Shown: positions 41,329-50,442 of the stretch, piece after piece | Layout: every line of letters begins with the position of its first letter | How positions within the stretch are numbered: the stretch's first letter is position 1 | Assembly (NCBI RefSeq): GCF_000427965.1 | Contig: NZ_ATZA01000001.1 | Span: 186,001-250,000 of the forward strand | Origin: Olivibacter sitiensis DSM 17696 | GTDB taxonomy: Bacteria > Bacteroidota > Bacteroidia > Sphingobacteriales > Sphingobacteriaceae | Direction of reading: 5' to 3' | Length of the DNA: 64,000 nt | Position numbers and translations under genes: made by a program | The notes under the pieces: model-generated | Told to the model about the DNA's origin: nothing | The model's input: the letters and a program-made list of their open reading frames with translations, nothing else | Database searches by the model: none

Positions 41329-43251
41329 ATGGCTAGATTAAATCTACTAGAAGAAACCCGTTTCGAAAAACTTCCCGTTACGGTTTTCAAGAATCCCGAT
41401 GAGGCCTCTGTATCAGTCGCTCATCGAATTGCCGACCTCATTAAGGCAAAACAAGCAACAGGAGGGCATGCCGTAATAGGCCTGGCTACTGGAGCAACAC
41501 CTATTAAAGTATATGCAGAGTTGGTACGTCTGCATAAAGAAGAAGGACTGAGCTTTAGCAATGTTATCACCTTTAACTTGGACGAGTACTACCCTATGCA
41601 GCCAGATGCAAAGCAAAGCTATGTTACTTTCATGAACAAGCATCTGTTTGACCATGTGGACATTGTGAGAGCGAATGTACATATTCCGGATGGTACCTTG
41701 CCACAAGAGGCTATCCACGACTATTGCTTGAAATATGAACAACAGATTACCGAGTTGGGTGGTTTGGATTTTCAATTGCTGGGTATAGGTCGTACGGGGC
41801 ATATTGGCTTCAACGAACCAGGCTCTGCGCCAAACTCCGGAACACGGTTAGTCACCTTGGATGATCTTACAAGGCGTGATGCAAGCCGTGATTTCGGTGG
41901 AAAAGAAAATGTGCCAACAAAGGCCATCACTATGGGGGTGGGGACAATATTCAAGGCAAGGGAAATTATCTTGATGGCATGGAGTGAGAACAAAGCGCCT
42001 ATAGTGAAAAAGGCGGTAGAAGGCGAAATATCGTCCGAGGTACCGGCTACTTACTTGCAACTTTCAGATAATGTGGAGTTTGTATTGGATGAGGCAGCAG
42101 CATCTTCCCTTACCCGTTTTGATACGCCTTGGTTGGTAAAGGACTGCGAATGGGATAACAAAACAATCAAAAAAGCTGTAGTATGGCTGGCTCAAAAAGT
42201 AGGTAAGCCCGTACTAAAGCTGACGGAGGAGGACTACAACAATAACGGCATGGCACAGCTGGCCACAGAAAAAGGGCCGGTTTATAACCTGAACATCGAT
42301 ATTTTCAATCAGCTGCAGCATACCATTACCGGATGGCCAGGAGGCAAGCCCAATGCAGATGATAGCCAAAGGCCGGAGCGGGCACAACCTGCCAAGAAAA
42401 GGGCAATTATTTTCTCTCCGCACCCCGATGATGACGTCATCTCCATGGGGGGAACATTTATTCGATTGGCCGATCAGGGGCACGACGTACATGTGGCTTA
42501 CCAGACTTCGGGCAATACCGCTGTATGGGATGACGACGTGCTGCGCTACATCGAGTTTGCCCGCGATTTTGCTGAAGCTATGGGACGTGAGAAAGACGAT
42601 ATCCTGAAACTCTACGACGATACCAGAAAGTTTTTTGAAGCAAAGAAACCCAACCAGATAGATACGAAGGAAATAAGGGAGATTAAGGCCATTATAAGGC
42701 GCGGTGAAGCTGTGGCAGGAGCCCGTTATGCCGGTTTGCCCGATGATCATATCCATTTTATGGACCTTCCTTTCTATGATCGCAGCAAGTTTGATAAAAA
42801 GATCTCTTATGAGGACGATATCCAACAGGCGGTGGAGTTGCTACAGGCAGTGAAGCCTCATCAGATTTTTGCGGCAGGCGATTTTGCTGATCCACATGGA
42901 ACGCACAAAGTGTGTTTTGACATTATCCTGCAAGCCTTGCTTCGTCTGCGCAAAACTGAGGAGTGGACCAAAGATTGCTGGTTATGGCTATACCGTGGCG
43001 CTTGGCACGAGTTCCCCATACATGAAATAGAAATGGCTGTGCCATTGTCTCCTCAGGAAGTATATCGCAAGCGGATGGCTATCTTTAAGCATCAGTCGCA
43101 AAAAGATCTACCTGTATTTCCTGGCGATGACGCAAGGGAGTTTTGGGTGCGTGCCGAAGATAGAACTAGCGAAACTGCACGGCTCTACGACGAACTTGGC
43201 CTGGCAGAGTACGAAGCGATTGAAGCCTTCGTTAGGTGGAAATTTGATTAG
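41329..43251 (+). CDS. nagB: Glucosamine-6-phosphate deaminase-like / PIG-L deacetylase-like fusion
   Basis: A 640-residue two-domain protein. Residues about 20-280 form a NagB domain, with GLATGATPIKVYAEL, the catalytic region NLDEYYPM and LLGIGRTGHIGFNEPGS. Residues about 360-600 form a PIG-L/LmbE deacetylase domain with the zinc motif SPHPDDDVISMGG (His365, Asp367, Asp368) and DPHGTHKVCFD. NagB turns glucosamine-6-phosphate into fructose-6-phosphate and ammonia; a PIG-L domain removes N-acetyl groups from sugars. This double architecture is, as I recall, usual for NagB proteins of Bacteroidota, and one protein could thus deacetylate and deaminate. The gene has its own promoter and terminator. 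Confidence 0.9.
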   Translation: MARLNLLEETRFEKLPVTVFKNPDEASVSVAHRIADLIKAKQATGGHAVIGLATGATPIKVYAELVRLHKEEGLSFSNVITFNLDEYYPMQPDAKQSYVTFMNKHLFDHVDIVRANVHIPDGTLPQEAIHDYCLKYEQQITELGGLDFQLLGIGRTGHIGFNEPGSAPNSGTRLVTLDDLTRRDASRDFGGKENVPTKAITMGVGTIFKAREIILMAWSENKAPIVKKAVEGEISSEVPATYLQLSDNVEFVLDEAAASSLTRFDTPWLVKDCEWDNKTIKKAVVWLAQKVGKPVLKLTEEDYNNNGMAQLATEKGPVYNLNIDIFNQLQHTITGWPGGKPNADDSQRPERAQPAKKRAIIFSPHPDDDVISMGGTFIRLADQGHDVHVAYQTSGNTAVWDDDVLRYIEFARDFAEAMGREKDDILKLYDDTRKFFEAKKPNQIDTKEIREIKAIIRRGEAVAGARYAGLPDDHIHFMDLPFYDRSKFDKKISYEDDIQQAVELLQAVKPHQIFAAGDFADPHGTHKVCFDIILQALLRLRKTEEWTKDCWLWLYRGAWHEFPIHEIEMAVPLSPQEVYRKRMAIFKHQSQKDLPVFPGDDAREFWVRAEDRTSETARLYDELGLAEYEAIEAFVRWKFD

Positions 43252-43272
43252 TATAAATAAATATAGTGATAG

Positions 43273-43302
43273 AAAAGGGGCATTGCACAATGCCCCTTTT
43301 TT
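43273..43302. terminator. Bidirectional terminator between convergent genes
   Basis: The hairpin AAAAGGGGCATT with AATGCCCCTTTT, loop GCAC, is followed by TT and, on the other strand, the A-run. The T-tract on the plus strand overlaps the stop codon of the GH92 gene. Confidence 0.8.
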
Positions 43303-45376
43303 AATTCTCCCTCAAGGTAGAGATCCATTGATCTTTGATGCCGAATGTTTTATTTGGACTATCGGAGGCAGTAAAGATAAGTTCTCCTCCCTGCATCAAC
43401 TCCTCATGACTTATCCAATTGCGTTCTATTTTTTCCCCATTGAAGGTGAGGTCTTGGATATATCGTTTGTCCTTGGCATAGTTGTTTACCTGAATGTGTA
43501 GCTTACGCCCGTGCGTAAGGTCAAGTGTGATCTCCTCAAATAAGGGAAGGTGTAGGTAGTAAATGGGCCAGCCAATGGCGGCAGGATAGAGCCCCAAGGA
43601 AGAAAAGATAAACCAAGAAGACATGGCACCGGCATCGTCATCCATGGTGCGGATGAATGCCGCTGGTTGATTTTTGAAAATGACATCGATTTCAGAACCT
43701 ATGCCTCGACTATTGTCGTTGAAATAGTGGTTTATCACGGTATCTACGGCAAACTGATGCATCCATGCTTGTGATTTCCATGGTGCATTGGAAGCCTGGT
43801 ACAAAGCCGGTACTTGTAGGTCCGGTTCATTGGTCCGGTTGAAATAATGATGGTCGAAGAAATCGTCCAACTGATTTACGAACTCCTGTTCGCCTCCCAT
43901 CAATGCCTTCAATCCTGCAATGTCAAAAGGAACAGACCAACGATATTGCCTGATGGTACCTTGGTACATATTTCGGGCCGACATGCGATCTACATCCGGC
44001 TTGCTGAGATCTGCAAAATCTTTGAGCCAATAGTTTTTGTATTCCGATGCTTTCTGGTAGTGCTGCCTTGCTTTTGTCTCATTGCCTAGTATGGCGTATA
44101 TTTCTGCTAGCGCCCACGTGTCATAGGATGACTCTAAAGCCTTGTCTGGTTTTGAAAAATCCAATCGGTCTACTTCCGCCTGTAAGGAATCTATAATGGA
44201 TGCAAAGTCTATTGCGAAACCCTTGCGATGCGCGTCTATCAGTGCCACAATTGCATGTTCTGTCCGAACAGTGTTGGAGGGCTCGTGCTCCGTTGCAAAG
44301 TCTTTCTTGCCATGAGGATAGAGGTTGGCAATGGACTGCGCGATATCGCCAAAGCGCTCAGGGTAGGCTAAAGCTAGCAAAGGTAGTTGCGTCTTGAAGT
44401 TGTCCCATATGGCCCAGCCATTGTAGCGTGGGCTTGATGCTTGCTGCAACGACCCGTCTATGGCCCTATACTGGCCGCTTGGATTGGAGATGTTATAGGG
44501 AGATTGAAGCGTTCTGTATAAGAGCGAGTAAAATAGACGGGTACGATCATCGTCTCCCTTCACTTGGAACCTATTTAACAGCTTGTTCCATTCAGAGTTG
44601 CTTTTCTGGGCAAATGTTTGATAATCTGAGGTCAACAGCGAGGCCAGTGCACTTTGCTCATCGACGGACGAGAAGGATATGTACAGATCTATGTCTGTGA
44701 CGCTTTCGTCCGGAATCGCTATTATTTTGGTAGAATCGGCATTTGTCCATTTTACTGGTCTACTCATTTTTAAGGCATAATAGATACGATAGGTGCCGGC
44801 ATGGCAGGTAGTCCTTGCTTCTATATAGCCTGTGAGCACCTGCCCTTGTACCTGGTGTTTTTCGGAGACGAAAGCACGATTAAACGTGTGTTTGAGGTCT
44901 ATGCTGATGCCCTTTTTGCCTTTCGGGTATTGATAACGATGAATACCCGATTGCCCGTATACGGCAAGATCCGCCTGAATGCCATTGCTGAAACGAACAC
45001 CATATGCGCCAGGAGAGGCATAGTCGCTCAATTTTTGCAGGGGGGTTGCTTCTTGTTCGGTGGTGTTTTCCAAAAAAGGCTTCACCAACAGTATGCCACC
45101 GCTTCCCTGGCACCCCACACCTTCAAATCGATTGTGAGTGAAGCCATAAAAGTCTTTGGCTAAGTATTCGTAACCAGTATGGGTGAACGGATAGGTGGAA
45201 GGACCGATGCTGAGCATGGAAAAAGGATAGGAAGCTGCAGGAGATAGTTGCCCATGATCGCCAGATGATCCAAGGAAAACGTTGACTTGGCTACTTCTGT
45301 CGGCTTGCGCGATGGCAAGTGGAGGATAAAGATATATAAGTCCCCCAATCAGTGCAAATAAAATGGATCTAAGCAT
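43301..45376 (-). CDS. GH92 alpha-mannosidase, secreted
   Basis: A 691-residue protein with a signal peptide (SILFALIGGLIYLYPPLAIA). The N-terminal beta-sandwich is followed by an (alpha/alpha)6 barrel with the family strings AIWDNFKTQLPLLALAYPE, NEPDLQVPALYQ and TMDDDAGAMSSWFIFSSLGL. GH92 enzymes are calcium-dependent exo-alpha-mannosidases, mostly alpha-1,2, that trim N-glycans or mannans in the periplasm or at the surface. Some motif positions deviate from the usual wording (AGAMSSW where CGQMSAW is common), so the linkage preference may differ. The gene stands alone, with no SusC/SusD pair next to it. Confidence 0.88.
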   Translation of the reverse strand: MLRSILFALIGGLIYLYPPLAIAQADRSSQVNVFLGSSGDHGQLSPAASYPFSMLSIGPSTYPFTHTGYEYLAKDFYGFTHNRFEGVGCQGSGGILLVKPFLENTTEQEATPLQKLSDYASPGAYGVRFSNGIQADLAVYGQSGIHRYQYPKGKKGISIDLKHTFNRAFVSEKHQVQGQVLTGYIEARTTCHAGTYRIYYALKMSRPVKWTNADSTKIIAIPDESVTDIDLYISFSSVDEQSALASLLTSDYQTFAQKSNSEWNKLLNRFQVKGDDDRTRLFYSLLYRTLQSPYNISNPSGQYRAIDGSLQQASSPRYNGWAIWDNFKTQLPLLALAYPERFGDIAQSIANLYPHGKKDFATEHEPSNTVRTEHAIVALIDAHRKGFAIDFASIIDSLQAEVDRLDFSKPDKALESSYDTWALAEIYAILGNETKARQHYQKASEYKNYWLKDFADLSKPDVDRMSARNMYQGTIRQYRWSVPFDIAGLKALMGGEQEFVNQLDDFFDHHYFNRTNEPDLQVPALYQASNAPWKSQAWMHQFAVDTVINHYFNDNSRGIGSEIDVIFKNQPAAFIRTMDDDAGAMSSWFIFSSLGLYPAAIGWPIYYLHLPLFEEITLDLTHGRKLHIQVNNYAKDKRYIQDLTFNGEKIERNWISHEELMQGGELIFTASDSPNKTFGIKDQWISTLREN

Positions 45377-45515
45377 ATTAACGTACGGTTTTACTTGTGA
45401 ACATGTATTTTTAGATCCGTAAAGATATTTAAAACGGTTTGGCTATGCATGTAAAGCTTTTGTTAACAACTTGTTAATCCGATGGCTGGTAACCGATTGC
45501 TTACAGCCGTGGCCG

Positions 45516-46934
45516 TTAGTAGGCTTGCTTGTCGCCAATGACCATACGCCAGAAAGTGAGGAAGATGATTCTTAGGTCTAGCGCAAAACTCCAATTTTCG
45601 ATATACCAGATGTCATGTTGTGTGCGTGCATTCATCATGCTGGGTTCTGTCAATTCACCTCGTAGTCCATTGACTTGGGCCCATCCTGTAATGCCGGGCT
45701 TGGTTTGGTGTCGGACCATGTAGTTCTTCACCGTATTGATGGATTCTTGGTTCATGAGTGTGGCATGTGGCCGCGGGCCCACTACCGACATCTCGCCAAA
45801 GAGCACATTGAAAAATTGCGGGAGTTCATCGAGGCTGCTTTTTCTTAGAAATCCTCCCACCTTGGTAATACGGTCATCGTCTTTGCCCGCTTGTCTGAAT
45901 TTTCCGTTTTTTCCGATATCGCTGGAGGCAACCTTCATAGAGCGGAATTTGATGCACATAAAGGGCTTATTGCGTTTGCCCCAACGTTCTTGGAGATAAA
46001 AAACAGGACCTTTGGAAGTAAGCTTAATGGCAATGGCTATAATGGGGAACAGCCATGAAAAAATGAATACAATCACAAATAGGCTGAATATGACGTCAAA
46101 GGCCCTTTTTACCACCCTGTTGTATACATCTTCCAAAGGTTCGCTGCGGTAGCTGAGCAAAGGGAAACCACCAAGCATGCTGAAGCTATATTTCCCATTG
46201 AAGTACATGTTATACATGTTGGGTATGATGCGTAACCTAACGGCATACATACTGAGTACGGACGCTACTTCCTTGGTACTATACGTAGCTTGGTGATCTT
46301 CGCTTATGAATACCTCGTCAATTTGTTCCAGTCCCGTCAGTGGAACCCCATCTACTAGAAGCCCCCTCCCTTTATAACTGTTCTCTAGGTTGTTTGCTAA
46401 GCTCAGGGTGCCCGGTATATACCTAACCAGGTGATAACCCTGGTGTTTATTTTCACGAAGGTATTTGGAAAACTGCACGCTCGTGTCGCCGCCGCCAATG
46501 ATGAGAGCCGACTTACGGAGACGGCCTTTTTTGTACAATAGAAGATATACTTGCTTCAATACAATTCGTGCACTAGGCATCAATATGAATAGCAGTGCGC
46601 CATAAAGTAGTACGAAGCTTCTGGTGTAGTCCTTTTCCTTAATGGCGAAGATGAAGAGAACGGCTAGGATAAGCTGCCAGATGATATTGTTAAAGGTTTT
46701 GTAGATTTCCCGTATTTGATTTTCTTGTACACGTTCTTGGTATAGACTGTTGGACTTGGATGTGAAATACCAGCCGGCGATAAGGAACAAAATGAAGCCA
46801 AAATCTGCGATATAAAAATCAGGTAATACATTATTATCGCTTATAAACAAAGCGACAAGGAATGAAAAGATAATAATACAGACATCTGTGACAAGCTTAG
46901 TGAAGAGAAAAAAGCTTCTGTCGTTGACAATCAT
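45516..46934 (-). CDS. Polyprenyl glycosylphosphotransferase (WcaJ/CpsE-like)
   Basis: A 472-residue membrane protein. Four N-terminal helices and a NAD-like central domain (SALIIGGGDTSVQFSKYL) precede a fifth hydrophobic segment near residue 283 and the catalytic bacterial sugar transferase domain. The latter has the strings VKRAFDVIFSLFVIVF, GPVFYLQERWGKRNKPFMCI, KSSLDELPQFFNVLFGEMSV, VGPRPH and KPGITGWAQVNG. It attaches a sugar-1-phosphate, often glucose, to undecaprenyl phosphate at the start of exopolysaccharide synthesis. It is divergent from the mannose-1-phosphate guanylyltransferase gene across a 287-base gap, which fits a polysaccharide context. Confidence 0.92.
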   Translation of the reverse strand: MIVNDRSFFLFTKLVTDVCIIIFSFLVALFISDNNVLPDFYIADFGFILFLIAGWYFTSKSNSLYQERVQENQIREIYKTFNNIIWQLILAVLFIFAIKEKDYTRSFVLLYGALLFILMPSARIVLKQVYLLLYKKGRLRKSALIIGGGDTSVQFSKYLRENKHQGYHLVRYIPGTLSLANNLENSYKGRGLLVDGVPLTGLEQIDEVFISEDHQATYSTKEVASVLSMYAVRLRIIPNMYNMYFNGKYSFSMLGGFPLLSYRSEPLEDVYNRVVKRAFDVIFSLFVIVFIFSWLFPIIAIAIKLTSKGPVFYLQERWGKRNKPFMCIKFRSMKVASSDIGKNGKFRQAGKDDDRITKVGGFLRKSSLDELPQFFNVLFGEMSVVGPRPHATLMNQESINTVKNYMVRHQTKPGITGWAQVNGLRGELTEPSMMNARTQHDIWYIENWSFALDLRIIFLTFWRMVIGDKQAY

Positions 46935-47130
46935 TGTTTTACGAATTTTTATTTTTTTCCTTTCAACGGTCTACTCGTTGAAAAGGATAAATGGCATATT
47001 AACGTCATTTTAGCTGCCAGTGTCCAAAAGTAGTGTTTCATCGCATTAAACCCACATATTTTTTTATTTTTTTATCAACTATGTCCGCTAAGCTTTGTTT
47101 CGACTTGAAAAATTGTTGCTATATTGGCTT

Positions 47131-47160
47131 TTGACGAACCATATTAATGGGTTATTTTTG
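47131..47160 (+). promoter_or_regulatory. Promoter of the guanylyltransferase gene
   Basis: TTG (47131-47133) and TATTTTTG (47153-47160) are 19 bases apart, 61 bases before the ATG. Confidence 0.65.
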
Positions 47161-47221
47161 CTTTAAATTTTCAGATTTTGGGATTAATACTTATTATTGA
47201 CAAGAAATCGCATTCTATCAG

Positions 47222-48310
47222 ATGAATAAAAATCACTATGCTATCATAATGGCCGGAGGGGTAGGGAGTCGTTTCTGGCCCATTAGCCGCAAGACAATGC
47301 CTAAGCAATTTATAGATGTATTAGGTACCGGTAAGACACTCATACAAGACACATACAATCGGTTTCTAAAAATAGTTCCCAAAGAGAATATCTATATATT
47401 AACTAATACCAATTACAAGGATTTGGTACAGGAACAGCTGAATATGGATGATGACAGCCATATCATCGGTGAGCCGGCCATGCGTAATACGGCACCTTGT
47501 ATAGCTTATGCTAGTTATAAATTGAGGGCTCTCAATCCCAATGCGGTGATGGTCATAGCTCCTTCCGATCACCTAATTCAGGATACGGATGTTTTTGTCC
47601 AGGCCATCCAGTCGGCTTTGAATGCCGCAGCAGATAATGATGCTTTGTTTACCCTTGGTATCAAACCTTCGAGGCCCGATACCGGATACGGATATATTCA
47701 TTGGGACAACGAGGCGAATTTGGGGGAGTTCAAGAAGGTGGATGCCTTTGTGGAAAAGCCAGACTTGCCTACAGCGGAGTCATATTTGAAAAGTGGCGAA
47801 TATTTGTGGAATGCAGGTATTTTTATCTGGAAAGCCTCTCAATTAATTGATGAGCTTCGAATATATAGTCCCAACTTGAACGATATTCTAGAAAAGGGTA
47901 AGGATTCTTACAATACCCCGGAAGAAGAGAATTTCCTTTTGAAGAACTATCCAACTTGTGAGAACATATCCATCGACTATGCGGTGATGGAGAAAAGCAA
48001 ATCGGTGTATGTATTGCCGGTAGATTTTGGCTGGTCTGATTTGGGAACATGGACCTCTGTATATGGTATAGCCTCTAAGGACGAATGGGGCAACGTGGTG
48101 ATTCCCGATCCCGAGAATATTATATTGTACAATAGCAAAAACTGTATGGTGAATGTCCCTAGTTTCAAGCGGGTAGTCATTAAAGAACTGGAAGACTATA
48201 TCATCGTGGAGTCTAACAATACCCTTATGATCTGTCCAAAATCATCAGAACAAGAGGTGAAGCAGGTAGTAGCAGATGTGAGCAGTAAATTTGGGGAGAG
48301 TTACATTTAG
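47222..48310 (+). CDS. manC: Mannose-1-phosphate guanylyltransferase
   Basis: A 362-residue nucleotidyltransferase with the signature MAGGVGSRFWPISRKTMPKQF near the N-terminus, the metal-binding APSDHLI, and VEKPDLPTAESYL, WNAGIFIWKASQLI and VDFGWSDLGTWTSVYG. It makes GDP-mannose for mannose-, fucose- or rhamnose-containing glycans. It has only the transferase domain, not the fused phosphomannose isomerase of long ManC proteins. It is followed after 36 bases by a barrel gene on the same strand and is divergent from the sugar transferase gene. Confidence 0.93.
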   Translation: MNKNHYAIIMAGGVGSRFWPISRKTMPKQFIDVLGTGKTLIQDTYNRFLKIVPKENIYILTNTNYKDLVQEQLNMDDDSHIIGEPAMRNTAPCIAYASYKLRALNPNAVMVIAPSDHLIQDTDVFVQAIQSALNAAADNDALFTLGIKPSRPDTGYGYIHWDNEANLGEFKKVDAFVEKPDLPTAESYLKSGEYLWNAGIFIWKASQLIDELRIYSPNLNDILEKGKDSYNTPEEENFLLKNYPTCENISIDYAVMEKSKSVYVLPVDFGWSDLGTWTSVYGIASKDEWGNVVIPDPENIILYNSKNCMVNVPSFKRVVIKELEDYIIVESNNTLMICPKSSEQEVKQVVADVSSKFGESYI

Positions 48311-48346
48311 TTTAAAGTTGTAAGTAGGAAGTTTTAAAAGAAAAAA

Positions 48347-48937
48347 ATGAAAAAAATTTGGGCCTTATGCGCCATTCTGATAGTTGGTTATTGTTCTTTA
48401 GCGAATGCACAGTCATTGTCCGGCGGCGTGAAAGGAGGGGTTAACATCGCTAACATGATCAAAACAGGAGATCTTGATTACAGTAGTGATGTCCGTGTTG
48501 GCTTTAATGCAGGTGGGTTTTTGGATTTGGATATCACGGGGAACTTGGGCATAGGTGCAGAGCTTAATTATTCGCAAAAAGGCTATAAACAAGGGGACAA
48601 CCTCACCTATACCAATAACTTCGTCGATTTGCCATTGATGCTACAGGTAGCCCTGTTTGATAGGGTGAGCCTGCATTTGGGCCCGCAATTTTCCTGGTTG
48701 ATCAATTCTAGCGTAAAAAGAGAAACGAACGATCGCACAACCATCACCAAATACAAAGGCGAAGAAAAAAGCTATGTTGGAGGGGTACTCGGTATCGATA
48801 TATATATCGGAAATGGCTTTAAACTCATAGGTAATTATACGCAGGATTTTACGGAAAGAAAAGCCAATAGTGATGCTCAGATTCCAACGTTCAAGAACAA
48901 GGTTTGGCAAATTGGCCTTGGGTATTATCTTTTTTAA
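48347..48937 (+). CDS. Small outer-membrane beta-barrel (PorT-like)
   Basis: A 196-residue protein with a signal peptide (IWALCAILIVGYCSLANAQ) and an eight-strand-type barrel (GGVKGGVNIANMIK, FLDLDITGNLGIGAELNYSQ, LGPQFSWLINSS), ending WQIGLGYYLF with the terminal Phe of BAM substrates. It belongs to the broad porin/PorT-like group of Bacteroidota. Its end may overlap or lie just before the start of the VanZ-like gene, suggesting one transcript with manC. Confidence 0.8.
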   Translation: MKKIWALCAILIVGYCSLANAQSLSGGVKGGVNIANMIKTGDLDYSSDVRVGFNAGGFLDLDITGNLGIGAELNYSQKGYKQGDNLTYTNNFVDLPLMLQVALFDRVSLHLGPQFSWLINSSVKRETNDRTTITKYKGEEKSYVGGVLGIDIYIGNGFKLIGNYTQDFTERKANSDAQIPTFKNKVWQIGLGYYLF

Positions 48938-48948
48938 CCGTTCACAGC

Positions 48949-49419
48949 TTGTCCGATAAGATAAAACGACGTCATCGAATAGTCCTTTGGATTTGGTATA
49001 TCGGCTCGGCAATATATTTCAGTGTCCTGTTCTATATCGTCTTTCTGGCGGGTAGAAGGCAGGGGGATGCCAAGTCTGCAATTGATCCCGAAATTCACTT
49101 GGATCCTTTAAGTAGAAAATGGGATGTTTGGAAGCACAGTGCTAATTCCGATAATCTCTATCTGGATGTGATGGGCAATATCGTTATGTTCGTTCCTTTC
49201 TCCCTCGTTTTATACGTCGTTTTTCGCATTAGGAATTTATACCTCATCCTATTATTAGGCTTTTTGACCAGCCTTTTTATAGAAACAACGCAATATATCT
49301 TTCAGATAGGAGTGGCGGATATAGACGATTTGATTCTCAATACGCTTGGTACGCTAATAGGAATAGCCATCATAGAAGCATTGAAGATCGTGTTGACAGG
49401 GGATAAGCTCGCCAAATAG
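48949..49419 (+). CDS. VanZ-like membrane protein
   Basis: About 156 residues with four hydrophobic segments. The family string DVMGNIVMFVPFSLVLYVVF and the following IETTQYIFQIGVADIDDLIL with NTLGTLIG are characteristic of VanZ-like proteins, named from a teicoplanin-resistance accessory gene; their role is not settled. No ATG is available at the right place. The frame is open from 48904, but TTG 48949 avoids overlapping the preceding barrel gene. The start is therefore uncertain by up to 15 residues. Confidence 0.75.
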   Translation: MSDKIKRRHRIVLWIWYIGSAIYFSVLFYIVFLAGRRQGDAKSAIDPEIHLDPLSRKWDVWKHSANSDNLYLDVMGNIVMFVPFSLVLYVVFRIRNLYLILLLGFLTSLFIETTQYIFQIGVADIDDLILNTLGTLIGIAIIEALKIVLTGDKLAK

Positions 49420-49528
49420 ATAGTCAACATTGCCTGCTGATGATGGCTACATAATTGAAGTAGCATAGAATGAAGCCTTCACCTGCTCTCTTTTCTCAGG
49501 TGACTACCAAATGGATTGGATGTCTTGC

Positions 49529-49702
49529 TTATCTCCTGGTGCTTCTAACGAGCCAAAAGATAAGCGCAATGACTACAAGGACGATAATAATTCCTACATA
49601 TACTCCTCCCTTGAAGATGCCGGCTATTAAGTCGCAGCTGCTTAAACTGCAAATCAGAAGAAATAGAAAAGCATAAACGGGCAACACGATACGGTTTTTC
49701 AT
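49529..49702 (-). CDS. 57-residue lipoprotein with C-terminal membrane helix
   Basis: A small gene: ATG at 49702-49700, stop at 49531-49529. The product begins MKNRIVLPVYAFLFLLICSL followed by SSC, a good lipobox (Cys23), then DLIAGIFKGGVYVG and a hydrophobic helix (IIIVLVVIALIFWLV) with a basic end (RSTRR). Short proteins of this plan occur in Bacteroidota, and I recall some wrongly labelled phosphatidate cytidylyltransferase. It lies 86 bases downstream of the anti-sigma-like gene on the same strand and may belong to that operon. The plus-strand frame 49470-49676 is its shadow. Confidence 0.65.
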   Translation of the reverse strand: MKNRIVLPVYAFLFLLICSLSSCDLIAGIFKGGVYVGIIIVLVVIALIFWLVRSTRR

Positions 49703-49788
49703 TCGAAAATAATTTATCTAGGCAACAAGCAAGGGAAGCACTTTGTTTGCCAGTAGATGATAGGGCCTACTAGTTTCTTTAAAAAGGG

Positions 49789-50442
49789 TCAAAACACGAA
49801 TTCTAAGCCCAATGATTTGCTTCCCTTCCATTTGGGCCCGTCCTTCAAAAGGCGCTCCACTTCTTTCTCTAGCCTGGCGTTGCCTTGTTCAAAACGTAGA
49901 TTGATAGCCTTGCCCGTACTGTCTATATCGGCGTGAACGATAATATGACCTCTCTCGGTGGTGATTTTGTGACGGGCAATGTAGCTATTCAGTGCATCCC
50001 ATCCGCCTACCGGCTCGGCACTGTTGGCTTCTAGCTTGCGCGCTGTGAAAATGCCACCCTGGTTGGGTATTCCCTCCCTGCTGTCTATTTCCAGTACCAC
50101 CTGCCTATCATGGCTGTTTTGATGCTGAAGGCCACCCCGCATCCAGAGCAGGATGCACGTCAGGATAAGGAAGAGCGAAGCCACGCCGGCTACTCCCAAT
50201 CGTTGCCAAGTGAATAACATGCGGCTTCTTTCTTCTGGCTGTTGGGCAATGCGCGATTGTAGCCTTTGTTGCAATAGGCTCAGTTTTTCTTGGTTTACCT
50301 GTTGAGCTGTACGATAGCCTTCCAATGCTTCGCTAAGAAAGGGGTCGTCCAAAGCTTCGCGTTCCAGTTGATACATCTCGTCGCTGCTCATCTGGCCATT
50401 TATATACCTGTCTATCCGTATGATGTCGTATTGATTAATCAT
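49789..50442 (-). CDS. Anti-sigma-like single-helix membrane protein
   Basis: A 217-residue protein. The N-terminal part (IDRYINGQMSSDEMYQLERE, ALDDPFLSEALEGY) resembles the cytoplasmic zinc-less anti-sigma domain of Bacteroidota ECF systems. One transmembrane helix (about residues 80-100, VAGVASLFLILTCILLW) is followed by a periplasmic domain of about 110 residues whose end (GHIIVHADIDSTGKAINLRF onward) looks like a TonB C-terminal-type fold. It overlaps the sigma gene by 8 bases, so the two are co-translated. It probably holds the sigma factor inactive until an envelope signal arrives; this is inferred from context. Confidence 0.75.
   Translation of the reverse strand: MINQYDIIRIDRYINGQMSSDEMYQLEREALDDPFLSEALEGYRTAQQVNQEKLSLLQQRLQSRIAQQPEERSRMLFTWQRLGVAGVASLFLILTCILLWMRGGLQHQNSHDRQVVLEIDSREGIPNQGGIFTARKLEANSAEPVGGWDALNSYIARHKITTERGHIIVHADIDSTGKAINLRFEQGNARLEKEVERLLKDGPKWKGSKSLGLEFVF

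Noticed and set aside
49470-49676. 68-residue plus-strand frame
   Set aside because: It lies opposite the 57-residue lipoprotein gene, whose lipobox and helix make the minus strand the real coding strand.
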